Numbered from the stretch's first letter, positions 18,811 to 27,587 are shown. The stretch: DNA of 64,000 nt from Halobaculum sp. XH14 (GCF_032116555.1 NZ_CP134949.1:1674001-1738000), one strand, 5' to 3'. The notes: a model not told the origin generated them from the sequence alone. Translations and numbers: made by a program.

Positions 18811-19107
18811 TCAGTCGTTCTGCTGGGCGCGGAGGTGTGCGGGCTTGGCGATCAGCGTCTTGACGACGCTGCCGTCGGTGATCTCGACCTTGTACGCGCT
18901 GCCCTGTTCGCCCACGACGGTTCCGGTGCGGCCGTTGAAGCGCGGGTGGAACCTGCCGTCGGGCACCGACGGGTCGAGCGCGAGGTGGACGGTCTGGCCC
19001 TCGTCGAAGTCCGCGATCGCTCGCTGGGGTGGCGACGTTCCCCGGTCCCGGGGGTCGTTCGAGAGCTTGCCACGCGTGCCGTGAAGAGGTCCGTTGGAGC
19101 TCGGCAT
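18811..19107 (-). CDS. rpl21e: 50S ribosomal protein L21e
   Basis: A 98-residue large-subunit protein. Signature parts are [17 protein letters not shown] at the N terminus, [22 protein letters not shown] in the middle and [11 protein letters not shown] at the end. The ATG at 19107 is selected because it yields the normal N terminus and lies 30 bases from a strong TATA box; the frame continues upstream but into the promoter. It heads the Rpo4-DUF655-KsgA-HemK2 operon. Confidence 0.96.
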   Translation of the reverse strand: MPSSNGPLHGTRGKLSNDPRDRGTSPPQRAIADFDEGQTVHLALDPSVPDGRFHPRFNGRTGTVVGEQGSAYKVEITDGSVVKTLIAKPAHLRAQQND

Positions 19108-19136
19108 AATCCTACGAGGTGTTTTCGCCGGTTCGC

Positions 19137-19144
19137 TTATAAAT
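19137..19144 (-). promoter_or_regulatory. TATA box of the L21e operon
   Basis: ATTTATAA on the minus strand, 30-37 bases before the L21e ATG, is one of the best TATA boxes in the window and would drive the operon with a leader of only a few bases. Confidence 0.6.
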
Positions 19145-19209
19145 GGTGCGTTCTGTTCCGCAGGTGTGAACCCTCCGCACGGCCCCGACACGGCACGGTC
19201 CGTCCGCGG

Positions 19210-20241
19210 TCAGCGGACGATCCGCTTCACGTCGGACGCGCCGGCCCGCCGGACGACCGCCCTGACGGGGTCACGGACGCCCGTCAGGTTGTCCGAGTCG
19301 CCGTCGAGGACGACGACCGGCCCCGGGCGGCCTTCCTCGATGAGGCCGCAGTCGAGGTCGGCGATCTCCGCGCCGTTCACCGTCGCCATCCGGAGCACCT
19401 CGACGGCGGTCGCATCGGTGAGCTTCGCGGCGAACTCCATCTCGCGGAACATCGACGGCGAGTTCAACATCACGTTGTCCGTGCCGAGCGCGACCGTCGT
19501 CCGGTCGAGCAGTTCGCGGAGCGGCGCGACCCCGACTCCGGTCACCAGGTTCGACCGCGGACAGACGACGACCGGAACCTCCGCATCCGAGAGCCTGTCG
19601 AGGTGAACCGGGTCCGGATGGACCATGTGGACGAGGACGTCGGGGTCGAGGTCCATCGCGGCGTTGATGTCGTCGGGGTCGCGCTCGCCGGCGTGGATGG
19701 CGAACAGCTTCCCGGCCCGTCTGGTCGCGTTCCGGGCGGCGTCGAAGTCGCCGTCGCGTGCCCCGCTCGCGCCGTAGCCGTCCGAGCTCGGGTGTTCCAT
19801 GGCGTCGATGGATCCCCGACCCAGCACCACGCTCTCGATGGGGACGTCCGCCACGGCCTCCCCGATGGCTTCGACGCCGTCCACGTCGCCCTCGCGGAAC
19901 TCGACGTGTGCGGCCGTCCCGGTCTCGGCCATGAACTGCAGGCTCCGACGCATCGCCTCGACGGTCTCATCGTGACTCGCGTCCCGAAGCAACCGGTGTT
20001 TGAGCCCGTCCGGCGGCGCGACCAGTTCGTCGAGCGAGAGGCCGCCGCCGGCCTCCTTGGCGATCGAGTCGCCGATGTGGGTGTGGGCGTTGACGAAGGC
20101 GGGGAGGATGACGTCGCTCGACCCGGTCGCGGCCGCCTCGACGGCAGTGACCGTCCCGTCCTCGACGACCACCCGACCCTCGACGGGGTCGAACTCCCGA
20201 CCGACGAGCACGGTTCCCTCGAACGTTTCGGGCCCAGTCAC
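19210..20241 (-). CDS. Amidohydrolase family protein (deaminase-like)
   Basis: A 343-residue metal-dependent hydrolase. The metal ligands appear as HTHIGD near residue 54, HAGE around 177, a His in the following VLVHMVHPD segment, and Asp in ALGTDN around 253. This arrangement fits the cytosine deaminase/S-adenosylhomocysteine deaminase branch of the superfamily. The substrate is not predictable. It starts with a GTG that overlaps the stop of the HD-domain gene (GTGA), so the two are translated together, although no shared pathway is obvious. Confidence 0.85.
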   Translation of the reverse strand: MTGPETFEGTVLVGREFDPVEGRVVVEDGTVTAVEAAATGSSDVILPAFVNAHTHIGDSIAKEAGGGLSLDELVAPPDGLKHRLLRDASHDETVEAMRRSLQFMAETGTAAHVEFREGDVDGVEAIGEAVADVPIESVVLGRGSIDAMEHPSSDGYGASGARDGDFDAARNATRRAGKLFAIHAGERDPDDINAAMDLDPDVLVHMVHPDPVHLDRLSDAEVPVVVCPRSNLVTGVGVAPLRELLDRTTVALGTDNVMLNSPSMFREMEFAAKLTDATAVEVLRMATVNGAEIADLDCGLIEEGRPGPVVVLDGDSDNLTGVRDPVRAVVRRAGASDVKRIVR

Positions 20242-21473
20242 GGCTTCCCTCCGTCGAACTCGTCGAGCGTCGCGGTCACGCCCGGGGTGACGTCCGCGAC
20301 GAGCGCGCCCTCGATGTCGAGCCCCAGCCGTTCAGCCGCCGCCTTCCCCACTCGGTCGGTCGCGTCAGCCGTGGTGTAAACCCCCAGCCGCCACTGTTCG
20401 CGCTGGGCGGTCCGAAGGGCGGTCACGAGCGGCGACTGCTCGCCGAGCCGGCGGACGTCCCCGTTCACCAGGACTTCCGTGGTCGACTCCGTCATCGTCG
20501 GCTCGGCGGGAACGTCAACGATGACCTCCTCGGCCGAGAGCTCACAGCGCTCCGCGACGTCCGCCTCGACCGCCCGCAGTTCCTCGTGGTCGGCGGCGAG
20601 CACGGACTCGGGCACGTCGCCGTACTCGGCCCAGACGGCGCGCTTGTAGAGGTCCCGCGAGTCGTACCGCCTGGCGAACGCGGCCGTGTCGTCGGTCACC
20701 CGGAGCGCCGTCACGAGGTCGTAGTCGTCCATTCGCCTGACTTCCCCCGCGTCGATGTCGGGCTGGTCCAGCAGGCGCTCGGTCGCGTGCCGGAGCATCG
20801 CCTTGCTGATGCGGGCGACCGGGTGCGTGTAGACGGTCGGGTTCATCAGCGCGCGGGCGAGCAGCAGCGACTCGGCCGTCTGGACGTTTCCCTCGTCGAG
20901 CACCAGTTCGTCCCCGACGAACGTCAGTTCGCGGACGAGCCGTTCGTGGTCGATGGTGCCGTACGGGACGCCGGTGTGGTGGGCGTCCCGCACGAGGTAG
21001 TCCATCCGGTCCACGTCCAGTTCCCCCGAGACGAGTTGCCCGTACTTCCCCTCGCCGGCGATGAGGTCGGCCACGCGGGCCGGGTCGATGTCGTGGTCGG
21101 CGAGGACGTCGCCGACTTCGGTCCGGGCGATGAGCCGGTCCACGTCGTCGTGGTACAGTCCCGTGTGGCGGTGGAGCAGTTCCTCGACGTTGTGGCTGAA
21201 CGGCGCGTGCCCGACGTCGTGGAGGATGGCTGCCGCGCGGATGCGTTCGGCCTGGATTCCCTCCACGGAGAGGTGTTCGAGCGCGCGCGAGGCGAGGTGG
21301 TAGACGCCGAGGCTGTGCTCGAACCGCGTGTGGTTCGCGGATGGGTAGACGAGCTTGACCGTGCCGAGCTGTGCGATGCGGCGGAGCCGCTGGACCTGCG
21401 GCGTGTCCAGCAGGTCCGCGGCGACGCCCTCGACCTCGATGTGGTCGTGGACCGAGTCCTTGATCGTCGTCAT
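20238..21473 (-). CDS. HD-domain phosphohydrolase, SAMHD1/dGTPase-like (copy 1)
   Basis: A 411-residue protein with an N-terminal HD superfamily domain: NHTRFEHSLGVYHLASR, then HDVGHAPFSH (the HD pair), and the third Asp region in ELDVDRMDYLVRDAHHTG. This is the arrangement of dNTP triphosphohydrolases. A C-terminal part of about 120 residues is present in both copies. It is paralogous to the gene at 23027-24190, with which it shares a perfect 110-bp segment. It is co-translated with the amidohydrolase. Substrate unproven. Confidence 0.9.
   Translation of the reverse strand: MTTIKDSVHDHIEVEGVAADLLDTPQVQRLRRIAQLGTVKLVYPSANHTRFEHSLGVYHLASRALEHLSVEGIQAERIRAAAILHDVGHAPFSHNVEELLHRHTGLYHDDVDRLIARTEVGDVLADHDIDPARVADLIAGEGKYGQLVSGELDVDRMDYLVRDAHHTGVPYGTIDHERLVRELTFVGDELVLDEGNVQTAESLLLARALMNPTVYTHPVARISKAMLRHATERLLDQPDIDAGEVRRMDDYDLVTALRVTDDTAAFARRYDSRDLYKRAVWAEYGDVPESVLAADHEELRAVEADVAERCELSAEEVIVDVPAEPTMTESTTEVLVNGDVRRLGEQSPLVTALRTAQREQWRLGVYTTADATDRVGKAAAERLGLDIEGALVADVTPGVTATLDEFDGGKP
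20926..21035. repeat. 110-bp block identical to 23643-23752
   Basis: Base-by-base comparison shows 110 consecutive identical bases, including third codon positions, between this part of HD copy 1 and the same part of HD copy 2. The encoded segment covers the conserved Asp-containing region, LDVDRMDYLVRDAHHTG and the following VPYGTIDHERLVREL. Outside it the two genes diverge quickly. Confidence 0.97.
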
Positions 21474-21612
21474 CGGTCGCCTCCGCGACGGTCGCCTCCA
21501 CCGTCCCGCGCGAGCGGTGCGGACGCGGGAGGAGGAACGAGTCGGGTCATACCCCGCGTTTGGCCGCCATCAGTTAAAAACAGTTGCCGATCCGGGGCGT
21601 CGATACACCCGG

Positions 21613-22944
21613 CTACTCCGTTCGGTCCGCGGTCGAGCGCTCGTCGACCCGCGCCGCGACCGAGCGCAGTACCGAACACGTCCCCTCGTGCCCGGGACAG
21701 ACGAACCCGACCGTCTCCCCCTCGCCGGGTTCGGTTCGGTGGTAGTCGAGTCGGCTCCGGCTCATGAGTTCCCAGGCGACGATGCCGTCGATGTCGGCTT
21801 CCAGCGCCGCGTCGTGCCACTCGGCGAACAGCTCGTTCCGCCGCTCGATCTGGCCGGCCGCGTCCGACTCCTGCAGGTTCACCCGCCACCCGTACTCGCC
21901 GAGATACACCGGTTTCCCCACGTCCTCGGTCCCTCGCCGCGTCCGGTCGGTGATGTACTCGACGCCGAACGACTTCGGGTTCGACATGTCCCAGTTCTGT
22001 GGCCAGAGGTGGATCGAACAGGCGTCGATCCCGTCGACCGCGTGGGCTCGCGTGTAGAACTCTCCGGGCGATTCCGTTCCGAGGAAGACGTCGCTGCCGG
22101 TCGAAACGAGATGGTCGTCGTCCAGTTCGTGGACGAAGGCGGCTGACTCCTCGAGCCACGAGAGGAGCAGTTCCCCGTCGGCCTGGACGCGCGGCTCGTT
22201 AGCGAGTTCCCACAGGAGTATCGTCGGGTCGCCCCGGTACTCGCGGCCGGTGATGGTGTTGGTCCGCGTGAGCAGGTGCTCGATGAACCCGCGGTAGAGT
22301 TCCTGTGCGCGGTCGAGCGCGTAGAAGTCGGCGTGCTCCCCGGCGTCCTCGACCCAGTCGACGTACTGGTTCATCCCCGTCGCGCCCCAGTTGTCCACGA
22401 GCGGCAGGATGACCCGGATCCCGCGTCTGCCCGCCTCCGCGACGATGTAATCCAGGTGGCGGAACGCCGACTCGTCGAACGTGCCGGGTTCGGGCTGGAA
22501 GCTGAGGTCACAGCCGTCGACCGACTCGGCACAGTTCGACTCCCCGCCGGCGGACCCGATCTTGAACCGGATGGCGTCGGCGTTCAGCGTACTCGCCGAC
22601 TCCAGCACGTCGTCGACGCGGGATTTACTGGTGTACCCCTCCGCCAGACAGCAGTTGGCCACGCCGCTGAACACGTACCGCTCCCCGTCGACGACGAACT
22701 CGGTCCCGTCGCGTTCGACGAACGCGGTCGGCGTCTCGTCCCGTGGCGTCGGTTCGGGTTCGGCCGACTCCGTTCCCGTCGGCGTCGCGTCGGTCTCCGC
22801 GGGCGAGCCCGTTCCCCGGGGCGAACCGGTTGGGGCCGCAGTCGTCGGCCGATTCCCATCGCCCACGCAGGCGGCGAGCCAGCTCGTCAGGCCCGCACCG
22901 AGCGCGGCCAGTACCCGACGTCGTGGTGGCGAGCCGTCATTCAT
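21613..22944 (-). CDS. Secreted GH5-like glycoside hydrolase lipoprotein
   Basis: A 443-residue protein with a twin-arginine-like signal (SPPRRRVLAALG) followed by a lipobox LAAC, then a Thr/Pro/Glu-rich linker of about 50 residues. The catalytic barrel has the acid/base motif ELANEPR and the nucleophile motif VYLGEYGW, as in family 5 beta-mannanases and cellulases. It is therefore predicted to be exported folded by Tat, lipid-anchored outside the cell, and to cut a beta-linked polysaccharide. It sits between the two HD paralogues on the same strand, 139 and 82 bases from them. Confidence 0.87.
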   Translation of the reverse strand: MNDGSPPRRRVLAALGAGLTSWLAACVGDGNRPTTAAPTGSPRGTGSPAETDATPTGTESAEPEPTPRDETPTAFVERDGTEFVVDGERYVFSGVANCCLAEGYTSKSRVDDVLESASTLNADAIRFKIGSAGGESNCAESVDGCDLSFQPEPGTFDESAFRHLDYIVAEAGRRGIRVILPLVDNWGATGMNQYVDWVEDAGEHADFYALDRAQELYRGFIEHLLTRTNTITGREYRGDPTILLWELANEPRVQADGELLLSWLEESAAFVHELDDDHLVSTGSDVFLGTESPGEFYTRAHAVDGIDACSIHLWPQNWDMSNPKSFGVEYITDRTRRGTEDVGKPVYLGEYGWRVNLQESDAAGQIERRNELFAEWHDAALEADIDGIVAWELMSRSRLDYHRTEPGEGETVGFVCPGHEGTCSVLRSVAARVDERSTADRTE

Positions 22945-23026
22945 CGGCGGCTGTTACGAGGTTTCGTAGGTAAACCTTCCTGCCGCGTCACGGTCGACGT
23001 CCGTGTCGGATCCCGTCGAGTCGCTC

Positions 23027-24190
23027 TCACGGGTCCGCCACACGCACACCCAGCACCTGCTCGGCGGCCGCGGCGACCTCGTCGACGTGCTCTGCGGGCG
23101 CGTACACGCCCATCCGCCAGCCCGCGCGCTGGGCGGCGCGAAGCCCGGACACGAGTTCGGAGGCGTCCTCCAGCCGCTGCGGGACGCCGTTGACGACGAC
23201 CCTGCTGCCCGCCTCCGTGAACGCCGGGCGGCCGGGGACGTCGACGACGACCTGGCGGTCCGCGACGTCCGCGAGGTCGGCGATCTCCCGCTCCGCGCGC
23301 CGCTCGGCCTCGTGGTCGAGTTCGACCACGTCGGTGGGAACGTCGGCCAGTTCGGCCCAGACGGCGCGCTTGTACAGGTTCCGGTACTCGATGCGGCGGC
23401 CGAGTTCGGGCACGTGCTCGCGGAGCGCGACGAGGAGGTCGTGGTCGGCCATCCGTCGGAACGTCTCGACGTCGGTTCCTTCGTCGATGAGCCGCTCGGA
23501 GGCGCGTTCGAGCATCGCGCCCGCGATTCTGGAGACGTGGTGTCTGTACACCGTCGCGTCCATCAGCGCGCGGGCGAGCAGCAGCGACTCGGCCGTCCGG
23601 ACGTTCCCCTCCGCGAGGACGAGCGTCCCGTCGCTGTACCGGAGTTCGCGGACGAGCCGTTCGTGGTCGATGGTGCCGTACGGGACGCCGGTGTGGTGGG
23701 CGTCCCGCACGAGGTAGTCCATCCGGTCCACGTCCAGTTCCCCCGAGACGAGCTGGCCGAGTTCGCGCTCGCCCCGGACGAGCGCCGCGACGTACTCGGC
23801 GTCGAGTCCGTGGTCTGTGAGGACGTCGCCCACGTCGGTCCGCCCGAGCAGTTCGCCGACCTCGTCGTGGTGCTTGCCCGTGTGGCGCTCAATGACCTTC
23901 TCAGTCTGGTGGCCGTACGGCCCGTGGCCGACGTCGTGGATGAGCGCGGCCGCGCGGACGTGTCTGGCGCGGTCGTCCTCGACCCCGAGCGAGTCCAGGG
24001 AACGGGACGCGAGGTGGTAGACGCCGAGGCTGTGCTCGAACCGTGTGTGGTTCGCGGAGGGGTAGACGAGGCGGACGGTGGAGAGCTGTTTGATGTGGCG
24101 AAGCCGCTGGACGGCGTCGGTGTCCAGTAGGTCGACGGCGACGGGGTCGAGCGTGATATAGTCGTGGACGCTGTCCTTGATTGCCTTCAT
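23027..24190 (-). CDS. HD-domain phosphohydrolase, SAMHD1/dGTPase-like (copy 2)
   Basis: A 387-residue paralogue of the protein at 20238-21473. It keeps the HD set: NHTRFEHSLGVYHLASR, HDVGHGPYGH, and ELDVDRMDYLVRDAHHTG. The N-terminal 230 residues are closely similar in the two copies; the C-terminal part is more divergent but of the same type (KRAVWAEL, then a VVVNG segment). A nucleotide phosphohydrolase function is likely from the family; the substrate is unknown. It lies 82 bases downstream of the GH5 gene on the same strand. Confidence 0.9.
   Translation of the reverse strand: MKAIKDSVHDYITLDPVAVDLLDTDAVQRLRHIKQLSTVRLVYPSANHTRFEHSLGVYHLASRSLDSLGVEDDRARHVRAAALIHDVGHGPYGHQTEKVIERHTGKHHDEVGELLGRTDVGDVLTDHGLDAEYVAALVRGERELGQLVSGELDVDRMDYLVRDAHHTGVPYGTIDHERLVRELRYSDGTLVLAEGNVRTAESLLLARALMDATVYRHHVSRIAGAMLERASERLIDEGTDVETFRRMADHDLLVALREHVPELGRRIEYRNLYKRAVWAELADVPTDVVELDHEAERRAEREIADLADVADRQVVVDVPGRPAFTEAGSRVVVNGVPQRLEDASELVSGLRAAQRAGWRMGVYAPAEHVDEVAAAAEQVLGVRVADP
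23643..23752. repeat. 110-bp block identical to 20926-21035
   Basis: Second copy of the perfect 110-base identity. The flanking bases differ immediately on both sides (C versus G before it; T versus C after it). Shorter identical stretches of about 35 bases recur elsewhere in the two genes, for example around the FEHSLGVYHLAS codons. Confidence 0.97.
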
Positions 24191-24286
24191 CGTCGCTACG
24201 GTCCGGTGCGTCCGTCGTGGTGAAACGTTATCGGTGACGGACCGAAGCCGCGGGTCGGGGTCGCCGCGGCGCGCGGAGCCCCGTTC

Positions 24287-24736
24287 TCACACGGGGACGC
24301 CCGTCTCCTCGTAGGCGGTGCCGAGGATGACCATCGTCTGTGACCGGTCGAACCCTTCCATGCCGGCGATCCGTCCGAACATCAGCTCCCGGAGGTCGTC
24401 GGTGCTCTCGGCGTAGACGCGCATCATCACGTCCCACTCGCCCGTCGTCAGGTGGACCTCACGGACGCCCTCCACGTCCCTGAGACGCGCGAGCGCCTCG
24501 TCCTCGTGTCCCTGCTGGACCCTGAGGCCGACGAGCGCCGAGACGCCGTACCCGAGCGAGCCCGGGTTCACGTCCGCGTGGTAGCCGCGGATGACGCCGG
24601 CGTCCTCCATGCGGGACACCCGGTCGTGGACCGTCGCGCTCGACATGTCGATGCGCCGTGCCACCTCGCTGAACGGCGTTCGCGCGTCCTCCTGGAGGAT
24701 CTCGAGGATGGCCCGGTCCGTCTCGTCCAGTTCCAT
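24287..24736 (-). CDS. Lrp/AsnC family transcriptional regulator
   Basis: A 149-residue feast-famine regulator: an N-terminal HTH (MELDETDRAILEILQEDART, then SSATVHDRVSRMEDAGVI) and a C-terminal RAM ligand domain with a GVREVHLTTGEWDVMM segment. Such proteins bind small effectors, often amino acids, as octamers. It is transcribed alone, with gaps of about 42 bases to the IMPase gene and 96 to the HD gene. The target cannot be inferred. Confidence 0.92.
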   Translation of the reverse strand: MELDETDRAILEILQEDARTPFSEVARRIDMSSATVHDRVSRMEDAGVIRGYHADVNPGSLGYGVSALVGLRVQQGHEDEALARLRDVEGVREVHLTTGEWDVMMRVYAESTDDLRELMFGRIAGMEGFDRSQTMVILGTAYEETGVPV

Positions 24737-24778
24737 ACGGGGGTTCGGGAGGGACGGTACTTCGACGTTGCGCTCGCC

Positions 24779-25603
24779 TCAGGGACCGTCACCTCCGGCT
24801 CGGTCCCGAACGTCGTCGACCGCGCGCGCCGCAGCCAGCACCTCGTCGTGGATCCGTCCGTTCGAGACGACGAGCCCCCGGGAGTCGTGGGTCCAGCGGT
24901 CGCCCTCCAGGTCGGTCACCGTTCCACCGGCCCGTCGGACCATGTGGACGCCGGCGACCGTGTCCCACGGGTTGCACTCGACGTTCGTGATCGTGCCGTC
25001 GAGCGAGCCGTCGGCGACCATCGAGAGGGTCACCTGCGCGGAGCCGAACCGGCGCATGTCCGCGAAGCGGTGGACGATCTCCGAGCACGCGGCCGCGTAC
25101 TCGTCGCGTCGGTCGAACGACCACCAGATGGTCGGCGCGACGACTGCCCGTTCCGGGTCGGAGACGTCGCTCACGGTGACCCGCTCGCCGTCTCGGTACG
25201 TTCCGTCGGCGTCGGACGTGTACGCGTCGTCCATGGCGGGAAGGACGTTCGCGGCTGCGACCGGTTCCCCGTCGAAGACGGCAGCGACCGAGGTGGCGAA
25301 CAGCCGGACGTCCCTGACGTAGTTGTTCGTCCCGTCGATGGGGTCGATGACCCAGGCGGGACCCTCCTCGGGGATCACCTTCAGCTCGTCCTCCTCCTCG
25401 CCCACGAAGGCGTCGTCGGGGAACGACTCTCGGACAGTCCCGATGACTCGCCGCTGTGCGGTCCGGTCGGCTTCGGTCACGACGTCAGTCTTCCCGCCCT
25501 TCGTCTCCACCGCGATGCCCCTGCGGAACTGCTCGTCCGCGACGCTCGCGCCGGCCCGGGCCGCGCGTTCGGCAACCTCGACGCGGTCCGTTCGTTCGCT
25601 CAT
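24779..25603 (-). CDS. Inositol monophosphatase/FBPase-like phosphatase
   Basis: A 274-residue Mg-dependent phosphatase with the metal motifs VGEEEDE, WVIDPIDGTNNYV and ECNPWDTVAGV of the IMPase superfamily. Archaeal members act on inositol-1-phosphate, fructose-1,6-bisphosphate or both; the sequence does not decide. Start at the ATG of MSERTD; a GTG eight codons upstream is less likely. It is divergent from the small unknown gene at 25695. Confidence 0.9.
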   Translation of the reverse strand: MSERTDRVEVAERAARAGASVADEQFRRGIAVETKGGKTDVVTEADRTAQRRVIGTVRESFPDDAFVGEEEDELKVIPEEGPAWVIDPIDGTNNYVRDVRLFATSVAAVFDGEPVAAANVLPAMDDAYTSDADGTYRDGERVTVSDVSDPERAVVAPTIWWSFDRRDEYAAACSEIVHRFADMRRFGSAQVTLSMVADGSLDGTITNVECNPWDTVAGVHMVRRAGGTVTDLEGDRWTHDSRGLVVSNGRIHDEVLAAARAVDDVRDRAGGDGP

Positions 25604-25694
25604 ACCCTCCTCGGACGGGGAGCCCACCGGAATATCCGTCGGTTCCGCGCGGGCGACTGGTGGATTTAGGTGCGTTCGTGGCGAACCCTCCCCC

Positions 25695-25964
25695 GTGAGC
25701 GACGAGGGGACCGATCACCCGCCGGGCGTCCACACCGCGCTGGGCCACCTGGTGGCCGACGCCCGCGAACACGCAGCCAGCGGCGAGACGGCCGCCATGC
25801 TGGACGCCCTCGACGTCCTGGGCGACGTTTGCCGGACCGAACTCCGCGAGGGATCGCTGCGGGACCGACTCCTCTTCGGCTGTTCGCGCGTCGAGTACCA
25901 CGCCGACGCGGACCCCGAGGTCGCCGTCGAGTACCTCAGAGCCATGGGGCGACTGCTGGAGTGA
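25695..25964 (+). CDS. Small haloarchaeal protein of unknown function
   Basis: An 89-residue acidic, helix-rich protein (VHTALGHLVADAREHA, then AAMLDALDVLGDVCRTELREG). I do not recognise a domain. The frame is open upstream, but the GTG at 25695 is chosen because an ATTTAGG box lies about 25-30 bases ahead and the upstream part belongs to the promoter of the divergent IMPase gene. Two cysteines are separated by 23 residues. It is probably a real gene because codon third positions are strongly GC-biased. Confidence 0.6.
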   Translation: MSDEGTDHPPGVHTALGHLVADAREHAASGETAAMLDALDVLGDVCRTELREGSLRDRLLFGCSRVEYHADADPEVAVEYLRAMGRLLE

Positions 25965-26038
25965 CCGACCCCGCCGTCTCGATTAACTCGATTCCGACTC
26001 AGCGTGAACTTAACTGGACGGACGTCCTAAGTTGGTTC

Positions 26039-26290
26039 ATGCGCCCGAGGGAAGCGGTCCGACAGCTCGAATACGCCATCGACGCGACCACCACGGACGG
26101 CGGCCGGCGCTGTGCGGTCACGTACCGCCGCACGTTCGAGCGCGTGGCTGACGACGGGACCGGCGCGGACGTCGCCGACCTCGCCGCGGCGCTCGGCACC
26201 GAGGTCCGGCAGGGTAACCGTCCCTCCCCCGTCGAGGCACGGCGGGAGGCCGATCGGGTGCTGGGCGTGGCAACGGACGGCGGTCGGTAA
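26039..26290 (+). CDS. Small haloarchaeal protein of unknown function
   Basis: An 83-residue protein (MRPREAVRQLEYAIDATTTD, then GADVADLAAALGTEVRQGN). No domain is recognised. The ATG start lies about 27 bases after a CTTAACTG box, fitting a leaderless transcript, and an oligo-T run follows 26 bases after the TAA. The preceding 74 bases are unusually AT-rich for this genome, supporting a promoter there. Confidence 0.6.
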   Translation: MRPREAVRQLEYAIDATTTDGGRRCAVTYRRTFERVADDGTGADVADLAAALGTEVRQGNRPSPVEARREADRVLGVATDGGR

Positions 26291-26316
26291 GGAACTGGTC
26301 GGTCCTCGTGGTGTCG

Positions 26317-26322
26317 TTTTTT
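26317..26322 (+). terminator. Oligo-T transcription terminator
   Basis: A run of six T, in the context GTCGTTTTTTCCGAC, 26 bases past the stop of the small gene. Archaeal intrinsic termination needs only a T-run, so this is a plausible terminator before the opposing tRNA-Leu gene. Confidence 0.45.
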
Positions 26323-26421
26323 CCGACGCTCGTTCGATACGCGGAGCCGTGGCTCGTTAGCGATCGTAGCGAGTGTTGCGAGGGAAGAGCGCCCCTGTGG
26401 CGCCTTCCGCACTGGGAGCAG

Positions 26422-26505
26422 TGCGAGGGATGCGATTTGAACGCATGGACCTCTACAGGAGCGGATCTTGAGTCCGCCGCCGTTTCCAGGCTTGGCTACC
26501 CTCGC
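26422..26505 (-). tRNA. tRNA-Leu (CAA anticodon)
   Basis: An 84-nt class II tRNA: acceptor GCGAGGG pairs with CCCTCGC, discriminator A, a long variable arm, anticodon stem GCGGA/TCCGC and loop CTCAAGA, giving anticodon CAA (26468-26470). No intron and no encoded CCA. It reads UUG leucine codons. A TTTTACAT promoter-like box lies about 26-33 bases upstream of the 5' end. Confidence 0.95.
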
Positions 26506-26556
26506 ACGCGTTCGCCAGTCCCACTCGGCCGATGTAAAACGTTCCGACTCCCCCGC

Positions 26557-26841
26557 TCACCGCGGTGCCGTCCCCGCCTGCCGGAGCGACATGTAGAACA
26601 CGATGCCGAGCGACCCGAACTGCAGTCCGATCTCCAGCCGCGTCGGGTCGCCCCCGCCGCGAACGAGGAACGTCCCGAAACTCGCGGCCGCAAGCGCCAT
26701 CGCGATCAGAAACAACAGCGCGGGGCGGACCCCGTCGTCGGTCAGGACCGCCCACGTTCGCTCGAGAAGCCGGCGGGGCATCGAGACGACGGCGGTACGG
26801 AGGGCGGCGAGCAGCGACAGGCCGCGGCGAACCGGGTTCAC
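26557..26841 (-). CDS. Small two-helix membrane protein
   Basis: A 94-residue protein with a basic N terminus and two hydrophobic segments (RPALLFLIAMALAAASFGTF and GLQFGSLGIVFYMSL). No family is recognised. The GTG at 26841 is preferred because a TTTATG box on the minus strand lies 23-28 bases upstream; an in-frame GTG at 26859 and an ATG at codon 24 are alternatives. It is located just upstream of tRNA-Leu on the same strand. Confidence 0.5.
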   Translation of the reverse strand: MNPVRRGLSLLAALRTAVVSMPRRLLERTWAVLTDDGVRPALLFLIAMALAAASFGTFLVRGGGDPTRLEIGLQFGSLGIVFYMSLRQAGTAPR

Positions 26842-27024
26842 GGTCTGTAGTCCGCTCACGCGAACATAAATCCACCCCGACGCCGCCCCGTCGGTCACGA
26901 TCCGTCTCCACGCCAGTCCTCTGCACCACCCACTCCCACACCAGTTACCCGGCACTACCCACTCTCACATCGGTCACCCGACGCGACCGCCGCGCTAATG
27001 TCCGTCGGACGACCACGTGTAGAC

Positions 27025-27510
27025 ATGGACGAGCACACCCGTGATCCCAGCGTCGCGCCGCCGCTCGGGAACCCGTCCGGCTGGCGTGCCGACGAACGGG
27101 TGTGGGAGCACGCGACCCTCCGGCGTGCGACCGAACACGGCGTCCGCCTGTTCAACGCGGACGAGTACCACGAGAGCCACGACTGCTTCGAGGACGAGTG
27201 GTACAACTACGGCTCGGGTTCGATCGAGAGCGCGTTCCTCCACGGGATGGTGCAGGTCGCGGCGGGCGCGTACAAGCACGAGGACTTCGGCGACGACGGC
27301 GGGATGCGGTCGCTGTTCACGACCGCGCTCGAGTACCTCCGCGGCGTCCCTGCCGACTTCTACGGCGTCGACGTGGTCGACGTGCGCGAGACGCTCGCCG
27401 CATCACTCGAGGAGCCGAGCGAACTCGACGGCTGGCGGCTCACGCTCGACGACGAGACGCCCGACGCCTACGAGGCCGACTACGCCTACGTCGAGTCGCT
27501 CGACCACTGA
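27025..27510 (+). CDS. DUF309 family protein
   Basis: A 161-residue protein with the DUF309 pattern: [19 protein letters not shown] followed by [18 protein letters not shown]. The conserved His, Glu and Trp residues suggest a small helical bundle that might bind metal; its function is unknown. The ATG of MDEHTRD is used; an upstream in-frame ATG at 26998 would add nine residues. Lies alone upstream of the aspartoacylase-like gene by 77 bases. Confidence 0.85.
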   Translation: MDEHTRDPSVAPPLGNPSGWRADERVWEHATLRRATEHGVRLFNADEYHESHDCFEDEWYNYGSGSIESAFLHGMVQVAAGAYKHEDFGDDGGMRSLFTTALEYLRGVPADFYGVDVVDVRETLAASLEEPSELDGWRLTLDDETPDAYEADYAYVESLDH

Positions 27511-27587
27511 GGGGGGTGTCGACCCGCGACGGACGCCGTCGCTCGGGGAATCGTGGCGGGTAAATACCCCGGGGCCAACCGGTCGGT

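Noticed and set aside
26376-26430. Nine-base direct repeat TGCGAGGGA at the tRNA-Leu 3' end and 46 bases away
   Set aside because: Too short for an attachment site; no integrase or boundary nearby.
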